A stretch of DNA of 64,000 nucleotides from Chionoecetes opilio. Its lineage: Eukaryota; Arthropoda; Malacostraca; Decapoda; Majidae. Shown here in pieces: positions 48,955-60,322 of this stretch. Under the pieces are notes generated by a model. It had not been told where the DNA came from. It did no database searches and worked only from the letters and a program-made list of their open reading frames with translations. The stretch spans positions 292,428 to 356,427 of the forward strand of contig JACEEZ010009492.1 in assembly GCA_016584305.1 (NCBI GenBank), written 5' to 3'. A program made the translations under genes and the position numbers. Each line of letters begins with the position of its first letter. Position 1 is the first letter of the stretch.

Positions 48955-51900
48955 CTGGTCACTTAGTTTTCTTTTCTCCCAAAATGGTTTTGTGTCCCTT
49001 GGCGGAGCCCAGCTTCCAAAAAATTTGGATAATTTTGTTTGGGGGCCCGGGGGCCCGGGGGGGTAAAAAAGTGGTTGGGGAAATCCGGGGGGGCGGGTTG
49101 AGGGGCACCAGGGCCCCCTTTTTTTTTGGGGGGGGGGGACCAGGAAATAAAAAACCCAGTCCTTTATGAAGTTCCATTTTTTGGTGAATCGGGCCGGGGT
49201 TGGGCCAATTCTTGGGGAAAGGGTGTGGCAAAATTATTTGGGGCCAACTTTGGTATGGGGGCAGTTTTTTCCGGGGGGGGAAAGGGCCCCCTGGGTTGTT
49301 CCCCTGGCAGGTGGGAAACCCCTTTCCCCCATTGGGGTGATTTTTGTTGTAAAAACCTTAAACCCCCGGGGGAAACCACATTGGGGATTTGGAACAAAAA
49401 CAAAATTTTAAAATTTGGAACATAAATGAGCCACTTGCAGTTTTCTTTTATTTTGGGGTCTAGTTTTTCATTTTATTTTGGTTTGAAAAAGGGCCCCCCC
49501 AATTTGGGGTTGGGAAAAAACGGTTCCCCCCAAAAGGAAGTAGGGACAGGTGTCCCCAAACTCAGGGGAAATTTTTCCCGCATTTTTCGTAAGGCGGTTA
49601 AAGGGGGAAAACCCGGGAAAATTTTAACACTCTTTCCGGGAGTTTGGCGGCGGGTTCCTTCCATGGGAACCTTTCCCAGGCCCCTTGTCCTTGGGTTTGG
49701 GGCTTGTTGTGATCCCCCCCGGGGGAAACCCCCCCTTCTTTGGGGGGGAAACGGCTTTTAAAACAGGGGGGGGAAAGATTTTTAATTAAGGGGGGGGGAA
49801 AAAATTTAGATGGGGCTAACGGCCAATTTTGGGGCCATAAAAGACCCTTTGCCCTTGCGTGGTCTTTTCACACCCTCCGGAAAGGGGGTTTCCCCTTGGT
49901 TTAAAGGCAGTGATTTTCAAAGGGTCCTTGGAAATTTGTTGACAGTTTTGAAAAAGGGAGCAGGAATTTTAATGTGAAACCCGGGAAAAAACCTTTGGCC
50001 TTGCGCGGGTATTCCCAAAAATCATTGAAACCAATTAGAATGGCTTCGGGCCTGCTTTTCCTCTTTAAAGGTAAAGGAAATTCCTTCAAATTCGTTTTGG
50101 TTTAGGTTGGGAGTAAAACCAAGTCCAATTCCCGCCCGACCGCTCCCCCTTGGGGTTGTAAAAAAGGTTTAAAAAGGTTAAGTTGGCCACCTTTGGGGGG
50201 GGGGGGGCCCCGGGGTTTCAATGGGGCCCCCCCTACAAAATCTGGACCTTTTGAACTTTTCGTATATTTAGGAACACGGAAATTCCGACGCCAAAGCTGC
50301 CCCACCCTTTGGTTGTTGGGTTCCACCCTTCCATTTCTGCCTGGGGGGGCCCCAAAGGGGCCTAGGTTCCCTAAATGTCCCTTTTCTTCCCCTTGCCTTT
50401 TTTACCCCACTTTGGAAACCACCTTATTATACCCAAGGTCCAAAAAAGAAAAGTTATTTCGGAATTTTTGGCAGGGTTTTTTTTCTTAAAAAAAATTTGA
50501 ATTTGGGGGTTTGGTTTGCCCCGGGAAAAATTTTTTGGGTTTTTGAGCACTTCGCTAGGGCAAAAAGGGACCTTTTATTTTTAATGCAAAACATAGCTTA
50601 GCCCCCCAAAGAAAAGGGTTCTTTTTGCCTATCACCCAAATTTCTTGACCCGTTTTTTTCCCCAGGAGGTTCCCTTGAAAACCAAGGGGGTCGAAGCCCG
50701 CAACAAAACAGAGTTTCTGGACCCAAAAGTTGGCCGCCTTTTTTTGGCGGTGGCCCGAGATTTTTGCCGAGATTTGAGGTGCCTACGTATCGGGGCCCGT
50801 GATGAAGAGGGGAACCCTTTTCCCCAAAGAACTCACGGGCATCCGGGAGGGTTTTTTGCCCAAGCGGAGGAAACCCCCAGTTGAGGGACATTGCGAAGGA
50901 TCGCCCCCCCATGGTCCCTTCCCAGTGGAAAAAACAAACCCCCTTTTTTCCCACCTCCATTTGGTTGTTTTTTTGGCCCGGGTCCGGCCCAAAAGGATTT
51001 TAATTTTTTGGAAAAAGGTTGTGAAGGGTGAGGGGACAGAGCAACAAAACAGTAAAGGAACGTGGAGAAAAAAAGGGACAGGGGTTTGGGACAAAGGGCC
51101 CTGCCCCAAAACCGATTTCCGCAAGGCCCAGGAACCCCAACCTGCTCCCCCCCCAGCTTTTCCACGCGAGAGCACACGTGCAGTGTGACGGGGCCCCCTG
51201 GCCAAAAAAAGGTCCCTACTTTAGCCCGGGGAGGGGCTGTACTCCCAGGGATCAAATTTTGGGGGAGGGAGTGCAAGTTTATAAACAGGTTTTGACAAGA
51301 AAAGAGACGCATAGACAAGTGAAAGCAGCAAAAAGAAATAATTTTTGGAAAAGGAAGGGTAAAGGGTGAAGAAGCAGAAGCAGGGAAAAATTTAAAAAAG
51401 GGGGAGAGTCTTGAGCTGGCAGGGCAGATTTTCCCGGGGCCCGGCTGAAGATCCCAGGGGTTTTTAGGATGGGGCGGGGGAGTCGTTTACCCGTCATCAG
51501 AGGAAAGAGGGGAGGGCAACAGGAGGCTTGGGAAAACGGTAGAAAGACCTTTCTCAAGGGGGAGGGGGGTCCCGGGGAAACCCCCTTTTGAGGGAGTACT
51601 TGGACAGGGCCCGTGCAAGAAAAACCAAAAACCGTCCGGAACCCGGCGCTTTTTCAAGAAACCGGTTCCCCGTTTTCCCCCCACTTTCTGGTCGCCCTTT
51701 GGGCCCCGGATTCCCAGGACCTTTTTTGCTGACGGCCCCCCTCTCTCCCCGGGCTGGGCGACCTGGGCGGATCCCAACAAGTGAGGAGGGCCCAGGCAAA
51801 ATGCCATGGCCTCCCGGGCCCGGGACCTTGCCAGGGGGAAACACCAGGGTACCAAAATAGTTGGATTGGGGTTTCGATGGGGGGAAGGGAAAAAACCCCG

Positions 51901-54780
51901 GGGGGTTGGTGCCCGACAGCTAAAGGGAAACTGCCCCCCAAAGGGTTTACAGGGAGGGGGCATGTGTCAGTGACAGAGGAGCCCTTGGAAGGTACCTTTT
52001 GGCCCTTTTTACCAGAGGACCCCGGGGCCCCCCTAGGCCTGGTTTTAAGGGGGTCAGGGTCTCCAGATTTTCTGGTGACATACAATCCACCGACCCCCGA
52101 CGTTTCCCGGGAAGGTGACTAAAAATAGGGCCAAAAACGGGGTGGGAAAGGGTGGTACCCCCAAAGGGCCATTTGGAGAAGATGCTGGGATGCAAGCCTT
52201 CGGAGTATAAAGGTGGGTTTCACACAAACGAGTTTTTCCCTGCGCCACCTTTTACCAGGGATCGGGCGGGGCCCACCTCATCTGGGACTGGTTCACGGGG
52301 CCCGTGTGCAGGGGTTTCTTTCCACGTGAATGAGATGCAGTACAACCGCCAAATTCAGAGGAGTTTCCCGGCGTGAAAATCTGAGGGGTACCCGGGGTAT
52401 ATCCTTGGGCAACATGTCCACTTTACCAGCCCGGTTCCCCACCAGCGGGGCCAGGCTTTTTAAGGGGGCCCCTTCTCCCCTTGCGAGCTGCAGGAGATCA
52501 AGTGTGGCAAGGTTACCAAATCCAATGGCTTTTCCCAAACCCAGTCGCTGTGTACATTTTGGGGGAAAACCCGAAAGCAAAGGATGACCCGGAAAAACTT
52601 TAACACCCCTGGAAAATTTCCCATCAAATACGCCTGCAGGTTACTTCAAAATTACTACGACATCCAAATTAAACCCCAAAACTAGAGGGGCGGCCCCCAA
52701 ACAAAATCCTCAGCAGCTCAGAATGATATGTCGCAGCCTTTAAAAAGGTCCAAACAGCTTGGGGGCCTTTTACGTGCCGGGAAAGGAGCAAAGGTTTGCA
52801 AAACTAAAAATGTGTCCTCCTCCGCTGTGGGAGGAAAAGTTTGAGTGGGGGACGACCCCAGGTTCGCCGTGAACCCCCGATTTTTAAGCTGAGGGCTGGC
52901 GAGAGTATGGGGACACCAGTTTTAAACCTGCAGCACACCCAAACTTAACTTGTAACCCCCAGTTGCAGACAGATCAGCTTTTGGGAGCCTGGCCCGGGCA
53001 AAGGGCCGGATTCACCTGTTCCCCTGTCCGGGGATCGATCCAGAATCCGGTCAAACCGTACGAGGTTCCCGGGGGTTTTGTTTTCCCCTTTTAAAAGCAA
53101 CCGGGAAAAAAGTTTATGAAGAGGTGACAGAGGCTGCGGCACAGTGGTTTGGGGCAGCAGCCAAAAAGGGCCCGGGGTTTTCCGGACCGGGGCCCCCCAC
53201 CGGGAGACCTTGCCCGGGTTCAGGCTAAGAAGGACATGAGGGGAAAGCTAGGGAAAGTAGAGACCGGGCACTTTTTGATGTAGTGCCGATGAAACAAATG
53301 GAAACAGAAAGAGCTTTTCCACGCTAGTCATTTGGAACTCATATTTGGGGCACGAAACAATAAACAGGACCCGCCCCCCACCCCTGCGTATCATTGGGAA
53401 CATTATTTGATAAGGGTTCAAAATAAAAGGCGATTTTTCATGTAAGAAGCTCAAAAAAGCAAAAAGGGGAAATAATAAAAAACGTCTTAGAATTTTTTTT
53501 TACATAGGAAAAATTTGGGGGTGCCCAAAATTGAGAAAAATAAATTTTTTTTTTAACGGCTTTCCCTAAAAATTTCCCCCATTTATTTCGGGCCTCTGGC
53601 TTGTTGGGAAAAGGGAGGGTAGACACTTCACATGGTAATTGGTTTCTTTTGGGTATAAATCTCCTCCCCTTGTTTTGCCAACAGTTTGGTTTTTCCTCAG
53701 TTTTTGCCAATTTTGACAAAGGGCATCAAATCAAAAGGGGGAAGCCTCGTGCACGAGTCCCCCTTTAACCCCCCTGTACCCAAAAGAAAACTTGTAAACC
53801 CCGAAGACTGCGGTTTGGTCTACACTCCTTCGGCTGTACTTCCCTTTGGGGAAAAATGCCAAGTGCTCACAGGAGGTTTTTTTTTCTTCCCCTTTGAAAC
53901 AGTTGGGTTTTTTTTGTATTTGATCTCCAAAGAATCATGCCACCCCGGGTTTTTGGGGTCTCGGGTTTTTGTTGAATGCCCCACCCCAACCCGTTTGGAG
54001 AGATCTATATTTTTTGGCAGACATCCGACTTGCTGAAGGCGGGAGATTGGGCTTCAAGAGTCTGGTAACCCCGAACCACCGGTGCCCACGCTTTTATTCA
54101 GTGGGGCAGCATAACCCCAAGGGGTCTTCTGACATAGCACAAAATGGTCCCAATGTGTTTGGGCACGGAAGATGTGTACCCAAAGAGCCTGGTTTTTTGG
54201 GGGTTCCCAAAACCCTAAAAAGTTTGGCCAAGCAGTCAATCAGAAAACTTTAGGGGACAGCCCCCAAATGCAACCCCACCGGGGACCTAAAGAAAAAAAT
54301 AAAATAATTAAGGGTATGCACAATGTCTCAGCTCTAGTACATATGTGCAAAAAAAGATCTGTCAGAATGATAAGCATGACAAGGAAGAAAAAACACGTTA
54401 TTTGGGTCCCTTTAGGCTTTCCATAAAAATTGGGGTTCAATTTCCCTGTGAGGCCTATGCATAACATGTCAAAAACAACCCGATAAATAGATCCAAATAG
54501 AATGGTTTTTTCACAACCATACTTGATTTTAGTTAACTTAAAGGGTCGAAAAAAGAAATTGTGGCCGCCCTTTTTTAAAAAAGGGGCCAAAGCTACCATG
54601 GGACAAATATGCGATGTCCTATATCCAAAAATATTCCAAAGGGTATGTCCTAACTGTGTGCCAAATGCCATGGCTTTTATCATCAATCCCACAATTCGGT
54701 CGAAATATATCACATATCTGCTCCACTAACCGGGCATTGACTACGTAACCTAACCTCGCTGTCGGGGGTTTGGCCCCTCC
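48955..54780. other. Homopolymer-inflated sequence, probable low-quality consensus
   Basis: From about 48955 the DNA abruptly becomes rich in runs such as GGGGGG, CCCCC, TTTT and AAAAA, and overlapping frames appear on all strands. The stretch 49480-49600 is a distorted copy of 48840-48940: AAGGAAGTAGGGACAGGTGT against ACAGGAAGTAGCGACAGATG, and CCAAACTCAGGGGAAAT against CCAACTCAGACGAAAT. I therefore annotate no genes here. Quality recovers gradually after about 54300. Confidence 0.7.
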
Positions 54781-55540
54781 CCCAGACCCCCTTGAGGTAC
54801 TTCTAATTTCCGGCAGGTGTTGTAGGGGTTATAAATACTCCTTATGATGAGACCTAAATATTTCTTTCCAATCATTGCCTTGTATAAGTTAAACTAAATA
54901 TCATAGCTACAGAACCACCACGACTACTTTGCCTGCCACATGTTGCCAACCCACCATACTTCAGGCCTGACACATGTTGTCAGCCCCACTACACACCACA
55001 CCTGCCAGGGTGGATTCAGCAAAACATTTACTAGGTAAATTCTGGTAAATTTCCTCGTACCTCCGCGAACATGGCAAGACCTATTCAGCAAACACTTACG
55101 ATATTGTAAATCTCCTGGTAACCTACGAGTGTTCCCTGTGTGAGGCTGTGTCTAGTAGCGGTTACCAGAAGATTTACCAGAGATAGTAATGGGAAGGAAC
55201 ACCGCCTCTTGTAGCTGATTTCATCCTCTAGCTACTTATATAAGTAAGTTCGATGGTGAATACTATTTTGTGATCATTTATATTGTTGAAGAGCAGGTAC
55301 ATGTATACTAATACCAAAATAAGTGCAACAGGCCGTGCAATGGACTTTACTTACTTACCCTGTGTTTGTGTCCGTGGCGGCGAGATTGTGTCGTCATTTT
55401 AAGCACTGTTTTGATGTTCCACAGTTCATATGGTCGTGTGTGGTAGGGCTGGCAACATGTGGCAGGCAGCAGGTTTGACTGGGGTGATGAGAGGACAGTG
55501 ACGGTGCGTCCCGCGTTCCGCCCGCCTCCTCCTTCTCATT
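54781..55540. other. Spacer without recognised gene
   Basis: Ordinary-looking non-coding DNA. A short repeat of GCCTGCCACATGTTGCC and GCCTGACACATGTTGTC occurs around 54930-54985. A TGTGGCAGGCAGCAGG stretch lies near 55457. Confidence 0.5.
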
Positions 55541-56225
55541 CTTCTCCTATTCCTCCTCCTCTTCCTCCACCAGCACAACCTTCATCTACTTCTCCTGCTC
55601 CACCACCTCCATTACTTCTACTCCTCCACCATCAGTCCTCCACCTCCAACTACACTTCCACCTCCCCTTTTTTCTTATGTTGCTGCTACTACCACTACTA
55701 CTACTCTTAATAGTTATCCTTGTGTCACTATCATAATAACATAATCTCCTCCTCTGCCACCTCCATTACTCCTACTCCCTCCACCAAGACTCCTCCACTT
55801 CCAACTAAACTTTCACTTCCACTTTCTCCTGTTGCTGCAATTTGCCGGCTATTACAACTACTCTTTATAGTTATCCTAGTGTCACTATCATAATCACATA
55901 ATTAATAAACGATAAATAGGAAGGAATGCTAATAGAAATAGGTGTATAGTAGTAAGATTATGTAAGAAAATAAGATGTACGATGTGACCACCGAACAACC
56001 AACCGATGTGTGCGAACTACCACCACCAATTACTCCTCCTCCTCCTCCTCATCCACCACACCCTCCTCTTCATTCTCATATTCCTCCTCTTCATCTACAA
56101 CCACCTCCATTTCCTCTTCCTTCTCAACCACCACCACCTCTATCTACTCCTACTCTACCACCTCCATAACACCCTCCTCCTCCTCTACCACCTCCACATT
56201 ATCCTACTCTTCCTCAACCATTATT
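55541..56225. repeat. CTC/CCA-rich low-complexity region with a 150-bp tandem duplication
   Basis: Imperfect CTC, CCA and TCC triplets dominate. Within it 55604-55752 and 55759-55905 are tandem copies (CCACCTCCATTAC, TTAATAGTTATCCT / TTTATAGTTATCCT, GTGTCACTATCATAAT). The frames of 64-101 codons are compositional artefacts. Confidence 0.85.
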
Positions 56226-56226
56226 A

Positions 56227-56234
<8 letters not shown>

Positions 56235-56312
<78 letters not shown>

Positions 56313-56325
56313 TGAAGAGTAGAGA

Positions 56326-56359
<34 letters not shown>

Positions 56360-56369
56360 AGAGAGAGAG

Positions 56370-56460
<91 letters not shown>
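56235..56460. repeat. (TA)n then (GA)n microsatellites
   Basis: TA units at 56235-56310 and GA units at about 56325-56460, separated by GGTGAAGAGTAGAG. They lie immediately downstream of the LINE fragment at 56680-56780. Confidence 0.95.
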
Positions 56461-56464
<4 letters not shown>

Positions 56465-57659
56465 CTTGCTACAAGAAAAAAAACTTAGTTCCCGTTGAAA
56501 TTTGGAGAGACGAGAGAGAACGAGAGAGAGACATTCCCCCAAGTGACGTAGCCCCGCTCTGCGCGTAGGTTGACCATACTTTAATCGGCCAAGGTACACA
56601 GACCTTCTATGAACGCATTCACACGTGTCGACGTTTCGCCGTGTTTGACTTGCCGGCGACGCTGTTCTCCAGCATTCAGTCACGCACCCTTGCCTCACTC
56701 CCGTATTAACAGGAAAGAAGCTGGATACACCTCCCCCACACTTCACAGCACTCTCAGTCCCAGAGTACAGACCAGTCATCAAATAGTAGTCATTTTCTTG
56801 ACTCCCGTGACCATTTTGTTCCTACCTGTGTTTCTCAGTGGATTTAGTTAATTGGGTCAATATTAAAGACATTTAGCTCCTATGTACCTCTGGAAAGTGA
56901 TGGGAAGTTCCCGCTAGGAGGCGCTTTTCAAAATTGCCGCCGACGGCCTCTTGGAATTATCATTAACTTATAATTCTTCAATATATGTGGCTGTATGGGC
57001 ATGCAATATGTCATTTACTACTATAACTTCGGCATGACAAATCCATTGAAACCCTTATTTTCATCGTTCGGGGTCATTTTGACCTTAAAATTTTATACGG
57101 AGGAAATTCATAATACGAATTTCATGGAAATATTATTTCCTTACATGAAGTACCCAAATAGAGTATGTAATATGTCATTTTGTATATACCTGGACATGCC
57201 AAACATAATCAAAGTACTACTTGAAATATTTAGGGGGTTTTGGACCCAAAAATCCATTATGGCCGACATTCAAAGTACGACACTTATAGAGATTACTAGT
57301 TCCGATCTCATATATCAAAGTAAAAGTATTTCAATGCAATCTGTATATATCTATACAAGCTATATACCTTTTCTCTTAATACATATGTGTAACATATTCA
57401 AGTGGAAATAGTAAGCAGCCCTTGATACTATTATTCATGTCATATTATTTTCTAAAGTTTGAATTGGCTAATGGATAATTGCACAGGAAATATCTCCTTA
57501 TAAATTTTAGTATTTCGTAACAGATATAATAAGAATTGGCTAAATCATATATTTGTTTATCCAGTATCATTAACTTAACTGTATGTAATATAGCTTCTTA
57601 AAAGAATATGTGGCGTAACATTTCTGTGTACATTATAATGTTTTTTCCCTTTGCAGATT

Positions 57660-58645
57660 ATGTTGGACGTTTGATGCCTATGGACTGATGCTTCACTTGT
57701 GATTGTAATCATGAAAGAAGATGAAGTTATGAGTTCACATGTCAAGGAGAATTCGGTACTACAGTGTATTCTTCAGTGTTAGAATCCATGCACGGAAGGA
57801 GACAGTATTGAACAATTTAGTGACGATAAATGGAGATCCATTCAAGAAGAATCATTCATTGAAATGGAGGACACTCGATAAATTTGGACAAGTCTATGAT
57901 ATTGTGGACTGGAAGAAGGGGCCAATAGGACTTCACATGCATAACACATGCTATGTATCATTGTCAAGCCAGCGTATATTTAATCAATCTCAGAGGCGTA
58001 AACAGAAAGAGAACGAGAATTCCCAAAATCTGGATGATCTAGAATTCTAAATGAATCAATTGTATCGACAGATAATTCCACTCAAGAATGTAGTGCACCA
58101 AAGAAACTTCGATCAAGCACAGGAGTTTTGCATGACAAAAATATATGCGTTTGGTGCAGGAAAGGACCCTATAATTTCACTGACGTTTCTTTGAGCTCTC
58201 TCGTGAAATAATTTTGTCAACTAGAGATGCTTGGATGAAGTTCAAAGTTCACACTGTTCATCTTGAAGATACAGAGACTAGATTGAGACTTAACACGTTG
58301 ATAGCATCAATTCCTGACTGGCACACCGCATTCGGTCTAGAAATCAGATACCATCCCAAGTGTAGGCGTGAGAATATCAGTGATAAAATACCACTGACCG
58401 ATGAATGCTCTCAACACTTACAGCATGTTAACCTTTGTGAAACTCAAGCTCTTTTCTTCAAATATATTCAGCAAGTGATTTTCAAAGACCACGAGATTCG
58501 AATGCTTCAAAGTTTCCTGCAGGATTACAAACGAATTCTCTCCAATTACGGACATGATTCTGCGGTGAAGTCAAGCTACCTCAATGAAATTTTCATTAAA
58601 AAATTCCAAGATGATTTTGGATCACACTCAAGGAAACGTCAGTGA
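57660..58645 (+). pseudogene. N-terminal part of the uncharacterised multi-copy protein family, frameshifted
   Basis: Three plus-strand pieces in different frames read in family order. 57739-58050 has VRIHARKETVLNNLVTINGD and IGLHMHNTCYVSL. 58061-58200 has KNICVWCRKGPYNF, a Cys-x2-Cys metal-binding-like pair. 58214-58645 has TRDAWMKFKVHTVHLED, IRYHPKCRREN, LCETQALFFKYIQQVIFKDH, EIRMLQSFLQDYKRILSNYG and VKSSYLNEIFIKKF. The YH-x2-C after the Cys pair suggests a zinc site. I recognise the pattern from large hypothetical proteins that later contain the blocks seen at 47813-48946. The first piece recurs inverted in the right arm (59663-59430). Frameshifts make it non-functional here. Confidence 0.65.
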
Positions 58646-58777
58646 AATTATAGGGTCCTTTCCTGCACCAAGCGTATATATTTTTGTCATGCAAAACTCC
58701 TGTGCTTGATCGAAGTCTCTTTGGTGCACTACATTCCTGAGTGGAGTTATCTGTCGATACAATTGATACATCTAGAT

Positions 58778-59359
58778 CAGGGCTCTTCAAAGTACGGGTC
58801 GCGACCCAATATTGGAGCGCAAGCCTTTGCTCAGTGGGTCGCCACATCATAAACAGATAATTACATAATCAATATGTGAAATGCATTAATAAGAGAGAGA
58901 GAGAAAATGCTGATGGGAGAAGGCAGGACTTGTACGCCACATCGTAAACAGATAATTACATAATCAATATGTGAAATGCATTAATAAGAGAGAGAGAGAG
59001 AAAATGTTCATGGGAGAAGGCAGGACTTGTACGCATAATTTTGACTTTTCAATCAATTAATACTATTTTTCTCTACTTACGTAGTGACAATTTACAGAGC
59101 ACCTCTACATATTTTGTAAATACTTTTAATAGATAAAATTTACATTGGCACACTCAAACATATGTAATTATTTTGAATACATAGATGCATGTATGTATGT
59201 ATATATGTATGCAGATTTATATGCATATGTATGTATATATGTAATTTAAAAAAAAAAACCACATCGGAAAGAGAAAGCAGCTACAGACGTATAATAGGGT
59301 CGTGAATGTAATGTATAAAATCAAACTGGGTCGCGATGCAAAAAGTTTGAAGAACACTG
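58778..59359. mobile_element. 582-bp hAT-type MITE with 8-bp target duplication
   Basis: Ends CAGGGCTCTTCAAAGTAC and TTTGAAGAACACTG, with subterminal GGGTCGCGACCCA and TGGGTCGCGATGC. ATCTAGAT flanks both sides (58770-58777, 59360-59367). The left arm of the surrounding foldback has the uninterrupted equivalent (GATGATCTAGAATTC near 58033-58047). An internal segment of about 85 bp is tandemly repeated (TGATGGGAGAAGGCAGGACT and CATGGGAGAAGGCAGGACTT). Eight-base duplications define hAT. Confidence 0.88.
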
Positions 59360-60057
59360 ATCTAGATCATCCAGATTTGGGGAATTCTCGTCTCTTTCTG
59401 TTTACGCTTCTGAGATGATTACATTTACGCTAGCTTGACAATGATACATAGCATGTGTTATGCATGTGAAGTCCTATTGGCCTCTTCTTCCAGTCCACAA
59501 TATCATAAACTTGTTCGAATTTATCGAGTGTCCTCCATTTCAATGAATGATTTTTCTTGAATGGATCTCCATTTATCGTCACTAATTTGTTCAATACTGT
59601 CTCCTTCCGTGCATGGATTCTCACACTGAAGAATACACTGTAGTACTGAATTCTCCTTGACATGTGAACTCATAACTTCATCTTCTTTCATGATTACAAT
59701 CTCAAGTGAAGCATCAGTTCATAGGCATCAAACGTCCAACATAATCTGAAAAGGAAAAAACCATTATAATGTACACGGAAATGTCATGCCACATATTCTT
59801 TTAAGAAGCTTTACTACAGACAGTTAAGTTAATGATACTGGATAAACAAATATATGATTTAACCAGTTCTTTTCAAATCTGTTACGAAATACTAAAATGT
59901 TATAAGGAGATATTTCCTGTGCAATTAGTCATTAGCCAATTCAAACTTTAGAAAATAATAGGACATGAATAATAGTATCAAGGGCCTATTACTATTTCCA
60001 CTTGAATATTTTACACATATTTATTAAGATAAAAGGGATATAGCATGTATAGCTTGA

Positions 60058-60322
60058 AATCTTGAAATATTTGGGGTGATTTTGGACCCAAAAATCCAAT
60101 ATGGCCGACATTCAAAGTACGACACTTATTGGGATTACTAGTTCTGATCTCACATATCAAAGTAAAAGTATTTCAATGCAATCTGAATTGCATTGATTCA
60201 GATTGCATTGAAGTACTTGTACTTTGATATGTGAGATCAGAACTAGTAATCCCAATAAGTGTCGTACTTTGAATGTCGGCCATATTGGATTTTTGGGTCC
60301 AAATCACCCCAAATATTTCAAG
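60058..60322. repeat. 130-bp-arm hairpin in the right arm of the foldback element
   Basis: Left half 60058-60185 and right half 60190-60322 are nearly perfect inverted copies, for example TCAAAGTACGACACTTATTG against CAATAAGTGTCGTACTTTGA. The left arm of the element has only one copy of this segment (57225-57355). Confidence 0.9.

Noticed and set aside
49126..53142. Dozens of overlapping frames of 60-160 codons
   Set aside because: They lie in homopolymer-inflated sequence that includes a garbled copy of neighbouring DNA; none shows a domain.
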